Part shown: one piece after another, positions 24,956-33,908 of the stretch
Numbering within the stretch: position 1 is the stretch's first letter
Layout: each line of letters opens with the position of its first letter
Assembly: GCA_937943045.1 (NCBI GenBank)
Contig: CALEBN010000027.1
Coordinates: 1 to 64,000 of the forward strand
DNA length: 64,000 nt
From: an uncultured Collinsella sp.
GTDB lineage: Bacteria > Actinomycetota > Coriobacteriia > Coriobacteriales > Coriobacteriaceae
Direction: 5' to 3'
The notes under the pieces: generated by a model
Told to the model about the DNA's origin: nothing
What the model saw: only the letters and a program-made list of their open reading frames with translations
Database searches by the model: none
Translations under genes and position numbers: made by a program

Positions 24956-26017
24956 GTGGACGGGCACGTGCAACATGACGGCTTTGGCCGCGATATCAAC
25001 TACCTGCGCATTGCCGTTACCGACAAGTGCAATTTCCGCTGCATTTACTGCATGCCGGCCGATGGCGTGGCGCCCCGCGCACACGACGAGCTGCTCAGCG
25101 CCGAGGAAATCGCCCGCTTTGTGCGTTTGGTAGCGGGAGAGGGTATTCGCCGCGTGCGCCTGACGGGTGGCGAGCCGCTGGTCAGCCGCCGTATCATCCC
25201 GCTCATTCGTGACATCCGCGCGATTCCGCAGATCGAAGACATCTCGCTTACCACCAATGGCGCCCTGCTGCCCAAGCTGGCACCGCAGCTCAAAGATGCC
25301 GGTCTTAACCGCGTTAACATCTCGCTCGACACGCTCGACCCCGCGCTCTTTGGAAAGATCACGCGCCTGGGCCGGCTCGAACAGACCATGGCTGGCATCG
25401 ACGCGGCGCTGGCTTGGGGCTTTGAGCCCGTTAAGGTCAACTGTGTTGTGGTGCGCCGACTCAACCAGGATGTGGCGGCCCTTGCGCGGCTTACGCTCGA
25501 CCGACCCATCCATCTGCGCTTTATCGAATACATGCCCATCGGTGACGAGCGCACGAGCTCGCATTGCGCCGTAGACCCTCACGCGCCCACGCTCAATCCC
25601 GAGCTGTGGGACGCGAGCGACACCGTGCCGAGCGACGAGCTGCGGGCGCGCATCAATGCCGGGGCCGCGGCGGCGGGACTGGGCGAGCTCGAGCTCGAGC
25701 CGCTCGACATCAACGACGCTCCTGCCGGCGCGGGCCCTGCGCGCTACTGGCACTTTCCGGGCGCGGCGGGAACGGTTGGCTTCATCAGCGCCATGTCCAA
25801 CCATTTTTGCGCGAATTGCAACCGTCTGCGCCTGACGGCCGATGGCAACGTGCGTCCGTGCCTGTTCAGCGATGCCGAGTATTCGGTGCGTGAGGCGTTG
25901 CGCCGTGGTGATGATATGCAGGTACTTTCGATTTGGCGCGATGCCGTGGCCCACAAACCGCAGGAACACGCGATAATTGAGGGCACGCAACGATTTATGT
26001 CCCAAATCGGAGGATGA
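24956..26017 (+). CDS. moaA: GTP 3',8-cyclase (molybdenum cofactor, radical SAM)
   Basis: The 353-residue radical SAM enzyme carries the N-terminal CNFRCIYC cluster motif (residues about 24-31), the C-terminal second cluster CANCNRLR...RPCLFS and the conserved C-terminal GG. It catalyses the first step of molybdopterin synthesis, from GTP to 3',8-cyclo-GTP. The GTG at 24956 follows GGGGAGGG. The downstream moaC-mobB gene starts 4 bases after the stop, so the two are co-translated. Confidence 0.96.
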   Translation: MDGHVQHDGFGRDINYLRIAVTDKCNFRCIYCMPADGVAPRAHDELLSAEEIARFVRLVAGEGIRRVRLTGGEPLVSRRIIPLIRDIRAIPQIEDISLTTNGALLPKLAPQLKDAGLNRVNISLDTLDPALFGKITRLGRLEQTMAGIDAALAWGFEPVKVNCVVVRRLNQDVAALARLTLDRPIHLRFIEYMPIGDERTSSHCAVDPHAPTLNPELWDASDTVPSDELRARINAGAAAAGLGELELEPLDINDAPAGAGPARYWHFPGAAGTVGFISAMSNHFCANCNRLRLTADGNVRPCLFSDAEYSVREALRRGDDMQVLSIWRDAVAHKPQEHAIIEGTQRFMSQIGG

Positions 26018-26021
26018 TCAT

Positions 26022-27308
26022 ATGGCCAAGAGCAGGTACGCCGATGCCACCAAGGCCGCTCGCAGGGCCGCGATGTCTGCCCACAAAGTCACGGCTGCGG
26101 ACAGCGATGCCGTTGCAGGCGCGCAGCCGGCTGCCAGCGCTGCCACCGAGCCCGCCCGTGACGCCCGTCGCGACAAGCTGACGCACGTGGACGCCAAGGG
26201 CGAGGTACGCATGGTCGACGTGTCCGACAAGGCCGAGACTCATCGCATTGCCATCGCCGAAGGCACCATCCTCATGCATCCCGAGACGCAGGCCATGGTG
26301 CTGCAGGACCGCGCCAAAAAGGGCGACGTGCTTGCCTGCGCACGCGTGGCGGGCATCATGGCCATCAAGCGCACGAGCGACATCATTCCCATGTGCCATC
26401 CGTTGCTCATTACCAAGAGCAAGTGCGACATTGTGCCCATCGCTCCGGCGGGGACGCCGGCCGAGGACGTGCCCGAGGGCTGGGCGCCGGCGCGCGCGGA
26501 CGGGCAGGTTGGCTTTTACGTTCTGGTTACGGCGGGCGTGACGGGCAAGACGGGTATCGAGATGGAGGCTCTGACCGGCGCGAGTGCCGCGTGTCTGACC
26601 ATCTATGACATGTGCAAGGCAGTTGATCGCGGCATGGAGATCGTCGACGTGCGCCTGCTGCACAAGGAGGGCGGCCGCTCGGGCGTGTGGGATCGCGCAG
26701 AGCGTCAGGCCGCTGCTGCTGAGGCTGCCGCCGCAGACGGTAGCGCACCCGTCGCCGTCGCGCCCGCAGCTCCGACACCGGCCGTCCCCGCGATCGCGTT
26801 TATCGGCTACCAGAATTCGGGCAAGACCACGCTCGTCGAGAAGGTCATCGCCGAGCTCACCCGCCGCGGCCTGCGCGTGGGTTCGCTCAAGCATCATGGG
26901 CATCACGGCTTTGATATCGATGTACCCGCTAAGGACACCTGGCGCCATCACCAGGCCGGATCCAAACACGTGGGCCTCATCTGCGCCACGCGCTGGGCGG
27001 AGTACGCCGACACGCGCGAGGTGGACGAGATGCCCGCGCGCGAGCTGCTGTCGCGCTACAACGATGTCGACGTGGTGATCATCGAGGGCTACAAGACCGA
27101 GGGCTTCGACAACATCGTCGTCGCGCGCTCCGGTGTCGACCGTCTGCGCGGCAAGAGCTCGCTCGACCTGGTCGATGGCCACACGCTGGCCCTTGCCTGC
27201 AACGAAGCCCTGGCGCGTCAGGCCTTCGACGCCGGCTTTGCGACCCGAGCCATCAACATCAACGACGCCCGAGCCATCTGCGACCTGATTCAAGATAATC
27301 TGGCCTAA
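26022..27308 (+). CDS. moaC: MoaC-MobB fusion protein
   Basis: This 428-residue protein joins two molybdenum cofactor enzymes. Residues about 52-225 are cyclic pyranopterin monophosphate synthase MoaC (DVSDKAETHRIA, PMCHPLLITK, MEALTGASAACLTIYDM). After an alanine-rich linker, residues about 255-428 are MobB, a GTP-binding adapter for guanine-dinucleotide attachment, with Walker A GYQNSGKTT (262-270) and IEGYK. The N-terminal 50 residues are low-complexity and Ala-rich. The fusion links an early and a late pathway step. ATG at 26022 follows GGAGGATGAT. Other Mo genes (moeA, mobA) are not in the window. Confidence 0.93.
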   Translation: MAKSRYADATKAARRAAMSAHKVTAADSDAVAGAQPAASAATEPARDARRDKLTHVDAKGEVRMVDVSDKAETHRIAIAEGTILMHPETQAMVLQDRAKKGDVLACARVAGIMAIKRTSDIIPMCHPLLITKSKCDIVPIAPAGTPAEDVPEGWAPARADGQVGFYVLVTAGVTGKTGIEMEALTGASAACLTIYDMCKAVDRGMEIVDVRLLHKEGGRSGVWDRAERQAAAAEAAAADGSAPVAVAPAAPTPAVPAIAFIGYQNSGKTTLVEKVIAELTRRGLRVGSLKHHGHHGFDIDVPAKDTWRHHQAGSKHVGLICATRWAEYADTREVDEMPARELLSRYNDVDVVIIEGYKTEGFDNIVVARSGVDRLRGKSSLDLVDGHTLALACNEALARQAFDAGFATRAININDARAICDLIQDNLA

Positions 27309-27347
27309 AACCTGCCAAAAAGGGACAGGTTTATTTTGGCAGGTTTT
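27307..27347 (+). terminator. Terminator hairpin after moaC-mobB
   Basis: AAAACCTGCCAAAA and TTTTGGCAGGTTTT are 14-base exact inverted repeats around AGGGACAGGTTTA. The hairpin starts inside the stop codon. The AGGGACAGG centre resembles that of the CCACCACAA repeat family. Confidence 0.7.
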
Positions 27348-27366
27348 ATCAGGGAAAACGTCATTA

Positions 27367-27404
27367 CCACCACAAAGGGGCCAGGCTCCTTTGTGGTGGT
27401 TTTT
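27367..27404. repeat. Palindromic repeat family A copy (terminator-like)
   Basis: ACCACCACAAAGG and CCTTTGTGGTGGT flank GGCCAGGCT, followed by TTTTGCTTTG. It lies next to the terminator at 27307. The rest of 27404-27573 has no gene I can support. Confidence 0.65.
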
Positions 27405-27573
27405 GCTTTGGTAGATGTGTGGGACATGCCTTACAATCTACCAAATAGTTCATGACGGGCAAAAAACGGAGAGAAGAGGCTTGATGCGTCCTTAAAGTTT
27501 CATGCGGATAGATTGATTTGACAGACGGTGGCGAATGCCCGCCGTCCGCATTCGTATGAAACAAGGAGTCTCC

Positions 27574-28854
27574 ATGCTCACCCATCTTTTCTCAAAGCCT
27601 CAATCATCGCTGTCCATGCAGGCCAAGCGCCTGGTGGCGATGCGCTTTCTCATCTACACCGGTTTTCAGACCAGCTACTTTATCGGCGTCATCGGAGCGC
27701 TCACCTATGCAGATGATGCATCGGTCGTGGCGACATCGCTGGCCGTCCTTTTTATGAACGTATTCGTGATCTTGGGATCCTTTGCGGGTGGCGCGGCGCT
27801 CGACGCCTGGGGCCCGCGCCGTCATTTCTTGCTGAGCATCGTGGGCACGCTGGCAACCGGCGCGGCGATCCTCGTTTTTGGCAGCGCGACCGGCATCGTC
27901 CTGCTCGGCGCGGTGTTTCTGGGCTTTGTGATGGGATTCGCCCAGCCCATCGCCACATCCTATCCGGCCTACCTCACCGACGATCCTGTCGAGCTCAAAG
28001 ACATCAACTCCGCCATCGCCATGTTTTCAAACGTGAGTATCATCGTTGGCCCCACACTGGGCGGCTTTGTCGCGGCGGCTGCATCGTCACGCGCGGTGTT
28101 CGTGCTCATGGTGATTTTTACCGTACTGGCGCTCGCCGCCGGTTGGGGCTTTAGGCCGCAAGGAGGTCGCGTCGCCGGGCACGCGGATGCCGATTCGGCA
28201 GAGGAAGGGGAGCGTGCGGGACAAAGCTCCAACCCTAGCACGTCCGCCCGCGCAACCTTCGCGACCAGCATCAAGACAGTCTTCACCAACAGCGTCCTCG
28301 CCCTGCTGTTCTGCATTATTTTCCTTTCGAACTTTGGCTACGGTGCCTTCGATCCGCTGGAGTCGTTCTTCTACCGCGATGTCCTGCACGTCGGTGTCGA
28401 ATGGATGGGCTGGCTCTCGTCGGCCTCGGGCGTGGGCGCGGTGCTGGGCGCCGTGGCCGCGCTCCGTTTGCCGCCGCACTTGGTTAACCTTAAAACGCTG
28501 CTCGTGGCACTTATGTCCGTGGGCCTGGGAAGTCTGCTCTATGTGGGGACGCCGTACGTGGGCGTAGCCCTTGTCGGCCAGATTGTCCTTGGCGTGGCCT
28601 GGGGCGTCGTCAACCCGCTCCACAACACGATCGTGCAAACGACGGCTCCGCTCGAGCAGCTCGGTCGCGTCAACTCGGTCATGGGCTTTGGCAACATGTT
28701 CGCCGGCGTGGCCCCGCTGGCGATTGCCCCGTGGCTGGCGGCGACGTTTGGTGTGCAGCAGACGCTCATCGGGGCGGGCATGGTCGTGACGGCGGTTCCC
28801 GCGGCGTTGCTGCTGTTTGGTCGCTGGCACTTGGATCGTGCCGCAAAGCAGTAA
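27574..28854 (+). CDS. MFS transporter
   Basis: The 426-residue membrane protein has about 12 helices and a charged central loop (residues about 205-235, rich in A, D, S, E). The loop between helices 2 and 3 reads GGAALDAWGPRRHFLL, a variant of the MFS motif GxxxDRxGRR. It is probably a proton-driven exporter; substrate unknown. ATG at 27574 follows ACAAGGAG. Family A and family B repeats stand on both sides. Confidence 0.85.
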   Translation: MLTHLFSKPQSSLSMQAKRLVAMRFLIYTGFQTSYFIGVIGALTYADDASVVATSLAVLFMNVFVILGSFAGGAALDAWGPRRHFLLSIVGTLATGAAILVFGSATGIVLLGAVFLGFVMGFAQPIATSYPAYLTDDPVELKDINSAIAMFSNVSIIVGPTLGGFVAAAASSRAVFVLMVIFTVLALAAGWGFRPQGGRVAGHADADSAEEGERAGQSSNPSTSARATFATSIKTVFTNSVLALLFCIIFLSNFGYGAFDPLESFFYRDVLHVGVEWMGWLSSASGVGAVLGAVAALRLPPHLVNLKTLLVALMSVGLGSLLYVGTPYVGVALVGQIVLGVAWGVVNPLHNTIVQTTAPLEQLGRVNSVMGFGNMFAGVAPLAIAPWLAATFGVQQTLIGAGMVVTAVPAALLLFGRWHLDRAAKQ

Positions 28855-28855
28855 T

Positions 28856-28920
28856 AAACCATCACAACATTCGATGAAAATCGCGATTTTGCCGAAAAAC
28901 GTCGAATGTTGTGATGGTTT
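28856..28920. repeat. Palindromic repeat family B, copy 3
   Basis: AAACCATCACAACATTCGA faces TCGAATGTTGTGATGGTTT, with an inner palindrome AAAATCGCGATTTT. It begins at the stop codon of the MFS gene. Confidence 0.7.
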
Positions 28921-28951
28921 GCGCCCCGGCCAGGCCATCCTGCGAGTCCGG

Positions 28952-28995
28952 CCACCACAAAGGGGCCAGGCACCTTTGTGGTGGTTTTTGCTTTG
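28952..28995. repeat. Palindromic repeat family A copy
   Basis: CCACCACAAAGG faces CCTTTGTGGTGG around GGCCAGGCA, followed by TTTTTGCTTTG, nearly identical to the copy at 27367. Confidence 0.65.
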
Positions 28996-29078
28996 ACGGG
29001 CCGCGCCCGCGCCTTGGTATACCATGTACGCCGTTCACGAATACATCCCACACCCCCGCACAACCCAGAAAGGCCTCC

Positions 29079-29900
29079 ATGGACACCGCCTTCAGCCACA
29101 TCAAAGCCGTGTTCTGCGATATCGATGGTACGCTGCTCACGAGCCAGCACACGGTGTCCCCGCGCACCGTGGTGGCGATTCGCGCCCTACGCGAGCGCGG
29201 CGTGCTCTTTGGCCTGTGCACCGGACGCGACGCCCACGCGACCGAGGCCATGTACGAGCCCTGGGGCATCGAAGGCCTGGTGGACGTGCTCGTGGGCTGC
29301 GGTGGCGCCGAGGTCATCGACCGCGCGCACGACATCAACGAGCTGAGCTATCCACTGCTAGGCGAGACCATCGCGCGCATCTGTAAGCACATGGCGGACC
29401 TTCCGGCAACGCCCGTCTGCCCCCGAGACGGCGTGTTCTATGTGCCCGAGAGCAATGCGTGCGTCGAGCACCTGTCGCGCGTCGACGGCGTGCCCTACCA
29501 GGTGGTCGATTTTGCCGAGTTTTTGCGCGAGCCGCAGCCCAAGGTGATGTTTACCATGGCGCCCGAGGTAATGCCGCGGGTCATCGAGCGGGCGTCGACG
29601 TTTGCCGACGACACCGTTAAGGCGGCGGCTCTGCAAACCACGCAGCGGCTCTACGAGTTCATGGATCCGCGCGTGTCTAAGACGCGCGGCCTTGTGCGCG
29701 TGGCGGAGCTCAACGACATGGAGCTCCAGAACATCTGCGTGCTTGGCGATGCGGACAACGACACCTGCATGGTGGCTGACGCCGGCGTGGGCGTGGCCAT
29801 GGCAAACGGCAGCGCCGCCACCCGTGCCGCCGCCGACTTTGTAACCGCGAGCAACGACAAAGACGGCATCGCGATCTTTATCGAGGAGCATCTGCTGTAG
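29079..29900 (+). CDS. HAD-IIB (Cof-type) phosphatase
   Basis: The 273-residue protein has HAD motif I CDIDGTLL (nucleophile D14, acid D16), a type IIB cap domain in the middle and the C-terminal motif IV GDADNDTCMVADAGVGVAMANG. Cof-type phosphatases act on sugar phosphates, flavin or other small phosphate esters; the exact substrate cannot be predicted. Start ATG at 29079 follows AGAAAGGCC. It is transcribed alone. Confidence 0.9.
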   Translation: MDTAFSHIKAVFCDIDGTLLTSQHTVSPRTVVAIRALRERGVLFGLCTGRDAHATEAMYEPWGIEGLVDVLVGCGGAEVIDRAHDINELSYPLLGETIARICKHMADLPATPVCPRDGVFYVPESNACVEHLSRVDGVPYQVVDFAEFLREPQPKVMFTMAPEVMPRVIERASTFADDTVKAAALQTTQRLYEFMDPRVSKTRGLVRVAELNDMELQNICVLGDADNDTCMVADAGVGVAMANGSAATRAAADFVTASNDKDGIAIFIEEHLL

Positions 29901-29911
29901 CGCCGGGGGAG

Positions 29912-30383
29912 AACCGCCACAATGGGGATAGGCGCCTTTGCGGTGGCCTCAGGCGATTTGGGTGAATTGATACCTAAAATCTGCGCGAAAATTCAAATAA
30001 CGTTGTCTGAACATCATGCTTCTAACCACCGATGGGTTAAAGATATTCCCATCAATTTGGTAGTCTATTCCTCCCGGTTAATGATCTACCGTTCACAGGA
30101 CGCATGCTCTTGAGCAAAATGTTGTGCAAATAAATAAAATGCTATTAAAAAATGATAACTAGCTTAATTACCAGTAGAAATAGATATTTCATAGCGAATA
30201 AACGAAGGTAAATCCGAGCAAATGTCAAGAGAATTGAGAATTCGCTACAAAACTATCGGTATTTTTGCTTAGATGTTCAAACAATCGTTACAATATGTAC
30301 TATAATCGTGCGCAATTACAGATTGCGCAGATACGTTTGATAGTGAAAGAGCAAGATCGCGGTCTCTTGGGGAGGAGACATCG
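29912..30383. other. Gene-free AT-rich region before the pilus locus
   Basis: A degenerate family A repeat lies at about 29912-29949 (CCGCCACAA...TTTGCGGTGG). The rest is clearly AT-richer than its surroundings up to about 30310. A -10-like TATAAT is at 30301-30306 and TGCGCAAT...ATTGCGCA forms a short inverted repeat at about 30309-30329, in the leader of the adhesin gene. I see no gene. Confidence 0.5.
30301..30306 (+). promoter_or_regulatory. Candidate -10 element of the pilus locus
   Basis: TATAAT lies 78 bases upstream of the adhesin start; a -35 element is not clear (TTCAAA at 30276 is 19 bases away). Confidence 0.4.
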
Positions 30384-31073
30384 ATGAAAGCGAATTCAGA
30401 AAAAACTAAGCAGAGTAAAAAAGCGACGCGTCGTGTACTGGCAGGCGTTTTGTGCGGAGCATCCGTGTTGAGCCTGGTACTGTCGCTCGTCATGCCTCCA
30501 ATCTCGCAGGCCATTGCCAACGATGCCCAGACAGTTTCTACCGAGGAAACTGTGATGGGGGGGGGTTCCTCAAGTGAGTCTACTGATGTAGACAACACCA
30601 ACAACGGGGATACCGAAAACCAGAATAGTGACGAGACCGAGGGCGACGAGACCTCTGGTGGCGCTGTCGCGACGGGCCTGTCGCCCGATGACACGGAAGC
30701 AAAAAGTGCTGAGCAGCCTGCCGAAGACGACACTAATGGTGAAGACGCAATCGCGCCTGCTGCGGAGAATGAATCAGATTATGAAATTCGCAACGGGGCA
30801 GAGCTGAGCTCAAAGCTCCTTAACAATAAACTGCGTGATGGAGCCGGCGCTGCTACTTTTAAGCTTATGGCCGATATCGACTATGACGATGAGATTAGGC
30901 TCGAACAGTCCAGCGACAATCTCATCAATATCACCTTGAACTTAAATGGTCACAAGATTAAGCACGATGATAGTAATGGCAAGCCTCTGTTTGATATTGC
31001 TAAGGGCGCGACGCTTACGGTCGTGGACGACGTGGACTCTGGGCACATTCAGGAGGATGTTGACGACGGCTAG
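30384..31073 (+). CDS. Pilus adhesin, N-terminal part before an in-frame amber codon
   Basis: The frame starts at an ATG with GGGGAGGAG upstream and encodes a signal peptide (positive KKATRRVLAG, hydrophobic core, ending near SQAIANDA at residue about 50), an acidic S/T/E/D-rich segment and the start of a carbohydrate-type beta-helix. A run of nine G at 30557-30565 encodes three glycines. Translation stops at TAG (31071-31073) after 229 residues, but the same frame continues without another stop to 33908, giving 1174 codons in total. The two parts thus look like one gene broken by a single codon (CAG to TAG would restore a glutamine). It may be a real pseudogene, a phase-variable gene or a read-through. 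Confidence 0.75.
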   Translation: MKANSEKTKQSKKATRRVLAGVLCGASVLSLVLSLVMPPISQAIANDAQTVSTEETVMGGGSSSESTDVDNTNNGDTENQNSDETEGDETSGGAVATGLSPDDTEAKSAEQPAEDDTNGEDAIAPAAENESDYEIRNGAELSSKLLNNKLRDGAGAATFKLMADIDYDDEIRLEQSSDNLINITLNLNGHKIKHDDSNGKPLFDIAKGATLTVVDDVDSGHIQEDVDDG

Positions 31074-31130
31074 CAGCTGCAAGATAAGGACGAGCATCTG
31101 ACACCTGAAAATTATGGCAAGACGGCAAAG

Positions 31131-33908
31131 ATGACTTATGACAAGAATGGCATTCCGACTGGCCTTATCTATTACGTAACCGAATCGACTGCAAGTGGTG
31201 TAGGTACCACTGAGAAGATCTATGAGCACAAAGCGACTATTCAGGGCGCAATCGTTGGAGTCACCAAGAACTCCACGATGAAGCTCATTAACGTTTACCA
31301 GGGCGGCACGTTTAACCTTCAGGGCGGTACGCTTACGCAGAAAGAGGACTGCAATGTCGGCAGCCTCATCTATGCCGAGAACGGTTCTACCGTCAATATG
31401 AGCGGTGGCTACGTATGCGGTGCCTCTACGGGAACTTCGGGTACCGGTGCGGGCATTATGGTTAATACAAACGGCAATGTATCGACCCTCAGTCTGATCG
31501 GCGGTGTTATCGCTGCAAACTACGCTCCCAAAGGTGCCGGCGTGTACTCGAATGGCTCGAACGTTTCCATTTCGAAGGACGCGGTTATTTCGGGTAATGC
31601 GACGTTCAATGGGGAAAGCGACCAGCCTGGCTATGGTGGCGGCATTATGGCCGTAGGCGGCAGCGTAACCGTTTCGGGCGGCTATATCACGAATAATAGA
31701 ATGGCTAAGTTCTGCGGTAATGATGGCTGGGGTTGCCATGGCGGCGGCGGGCTTGCTGCCAATAACGGCGCCCATGTCAGCATTTTCGGTGGCCAGATTA
31801 CTGGCAATTATTCCGAGGAAGCCGGTGGCGGCGTTTACGTTACCGATGTGGGTCGAAATGACAAGCCTCGTACGGGAATGGCGTGGCTGCATATCACGGG
31901 AGGGATTATTGCCTCTAATGTAAGCTATCAATCTGAAGGTGCCGGCATTCGCGTGGGCCAGATGGTTGACGCGATGATTGGCGACGCTACGAGCAGCAAG
32001 GTCTACATTACGAATAACCATTGCATGTCTCGCTTTGACTGGGGCGGTGGCGGTATCTTCGTCCAGGGAAACTCGGATGCGGGTAAGGAAAAGACTGCTG
32101 GTAGATTATTTGTATACAACTCGTACATTAGCAGCAATACCGCTGGTGGCTATGGCGGCGGCGTAGCAGTCTGCCCCACGGGCAAGACGTTGGTAACGAA
32201 CACTAACGGCACGGCAATCTTTGGCAATTCGTCTGCTGGCAGTGAGCAAAATGCCATCGATTATAAGCCGGCAGATGGCAAGTATAATAATGGTACGCCC
32301 CATCTTTCAGCTGGTGGTGCTGAGGGTTTTGATAAGACTGAAGATCAAGATGCATACAATTCGAAGGTGTTTCGCGAGAACGGCCATGCCGATTTCTTCC
32401 TTGTGGCAAAGGCTGGCCATAAGGAACCGCTTGCGGCAATAATCGGCAAGATGCTCGGCGGCGAAGATGCCAAGTATCGGGGAAGCAAAGAACGCAGTGA
32501 TAACAAAGAACCCAGTGATAACGACGAACTCTATGAGGCTATCACTATCCCTGCCAATGGCGGCGTGAAGATTTATCGGAGCGTCGGTCTGACTTCGGAT
32601 GTCGAAGTTGGAAGTGATGAAGCGAATAAAGCACAGGATGCCGCTACAACTTTCATCACGGGCAACTATTCCTGGGACCATGGCGGTGGCATCATGTCGA
32701 ATGGCGACCTGTACCTGGGTCAGCCTGCGGATACATACGTCTATCCGAGCCTTAAACTGAAGGCGTCAAAGGCGCTGAAAAATAAGCAAACCGGAGTAGA
32801 AGAAACGCTCGCCAAAGATCAGTTCTCCTTCGCTGTCTATCGCAGGGATTCGGCCACTGCGACGATGCCCTCTTGGAACAAAGATGAATTCAACAATGGC
32901 GGCTGCACCTTGGTCGGAACTGCCAAGAATGAAGCTGACGGCAACATCACGTTTGACCTTGGCGAACAGTTCATTGATAAGACTGTTGAGGCTAACAAGA
33001 TTACATACTACTTGGTCGAACAGACCGGTGGAGTCTCTGGCATTGAGTACGACCACACTGTGTACGAGATCGAGGTGCAGCTCACGGACAACAAAACTTT
33101 GCTCATGAAGGTGCCGAAAAAGGATGATCCGAACGATAACGTGGAGCTTTACGTTCATAACTGCACGATCGCAAGCGTGAGCGTGACCAGGCACTCCGAG
33201 GATCAAAGCAGCCCGCTGGGTGGGGTGCAGCCGGGTGAAGACGGCTACTATTCAATTGGTTGCTCCGATGGATCAAAGACCTTCACCAACAAGTACACTC
33301 CGTACACCTCCAGCGGCTCTTGGAAGCCCATGGCGACCAAGGTCGTTGAGGGCGGCGAGATGAAGGGGTTTACGCTCGAGTTTGCGGATAATACAAAGCT
33401 CAAAGGAGATAGTCTCAAGACTGTGACGACCTCTGCGACGGGCACGAATCCTCAAACGTTGATCTTTGATCCCATCAGCTATGACTTGAGCAAACTCGAG
33501 GGTGGGGATACCACCAAACACGGTGCTTCCAAGACCTTCACGTACTACGTGCGTGAGAAGAACGATAGCTCGATTTCCTCGCATTACAAGTTCGATCAGT
33601 CGGTCTATAAGTTCACGGTTGTTGCAACGGACAATACCGAGGGAACCATCAACTGCAAGGTGACCTACAGGAAGGGAACCGTCGACTCCGATGGCAAGTG
33701 GGTGGAAGACGTTAATAGCGAAGACCACGACCTCACCAACACCTCCATCCCCACCTTCACCAACACCTACTCCACCTCTTTGCCCCTTTCTGGTATGTCG
33801 GGCGTCACTCTGACGTACCTTGCCGGCGCGGCGGTGCTTTGCGCCGCTGCGGCCTGGATGCACATTCGTCGCAAGGCGAATGCGAAGGGAGGCGAGCGTC
33901 GTGAATAA
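31131..33908 (+). CDS. LPxTG-like surface adhesin, C-terminal part after the amber codon
   Basis: In the same frame as 30384-31073. The start shown is the first ATG after the amber; it lacks a convincing ribosome-binding site, so independent translation is doubtful. Residues up to about 500 are right-handed beta-helix repeats (recurrent GGxI...SGNxA/TNN turns with GGGGLAANNGA-like spacing). Two FctA/Spy0128-like isopeptide pilin modules follow (FSFAVYRRD...YEIEVQLTD and FTLEFAD...YKFTVVATDN). The C-terminus has a sorting signal LPLSG, a hydrophobic stretch and RRKANAKGGERR. LPLSG deviates from LPxTG at position 4. It is probably the tip or ancillary pilin. The next gene overlaps its stop by 8 bases. 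Confidence 0.8.
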   Translation: MTYDKNGIPTGLIYYVTESTASGVGTTEKIYEHKATIQGAIVGVTKNSTMKLINVYQGGTFNLQGGTLTQKEDCNVGSLIYAENGSTVNMSGGYVCGASTGTSGTGAGIMVNTNGNVSTLSLIGGVIAANYAPKGAGVYSNGSNVSISKDAVISGNATFNGESDQPGYGGGIMAVGGSVTVSGGYITNNRMAKFCGNDGWGCHGGGGLAANNGAHVSIFGGQITGNYSEEAGGGVYVTDVGRNDKPRTGMAWLHITGGIIASNVSYQSEGAGIRVGQMVDAMIGDATSSKVYITNNHCMSRFDWGGGGIFVQGNSDAGKEKTAGRLFVYNSYISSNTAGGYGGGVAVCPTGKTLVTNTNGTAIFGNSSAGSEQNAIDYKPADGKYNNGTPHLSAGGAEGFDKTEDQDAYNSKVFRENGHADFFLVAKAGHKEPLAAIIGKMLGGEDAKYRGSKERSDNKEPSDNDELYEAITIPANGGVKIYRSVGLTSDVEVGSDEANKAQDAATTFITGNYSWDHGGGIMSNGDLYLGQPADTYVYPSLKLKASKALKNKQTGVEETLAKDQFSFAVYRRDSATATMPSWNKDEFNNGGCTLVGTAKNEADGNITFDLGEQFIDKTVEANKITYYLVEQTGGVSGIEYDHTVYEIEVQLTDNKTLLMKVPKKDDPNDNVELYVHNCTIASVSVTRHSEDQSSPLGGVQPGEDGYYSIGCSDGSKTFTNKYTPYTSSGSWKPMATKVVEGGEMKGFTLEFADNTKLKGDSLKTVTTSATGTNPQTLIFDPISYDLSKLEGGDTTKHGASKTFTYYVREKNDSSISSHYKFDQSVYKFTVVATDNTEGTINCKVTYRKGTVDSDGKWVEDVNSEDHDLTNTSIPTFTNTYSTSLPLSGMSGVTLTYLAGAAVLCAAAAWMHIRRKANAKGGERRE

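Noticed and set aside
29922..30113. Small open frame before the pilus locus
   Set aside because: No ribosome-binding site and no protein-like pattern, and it overlaps a degenerate hairpin repeat.
30384..33908. Two independent adhesin genes
   Set aside because: The second part has no signal peptide or good ribosome-binding site and is in the same frame, so one interrupted gene is the simpler reading.
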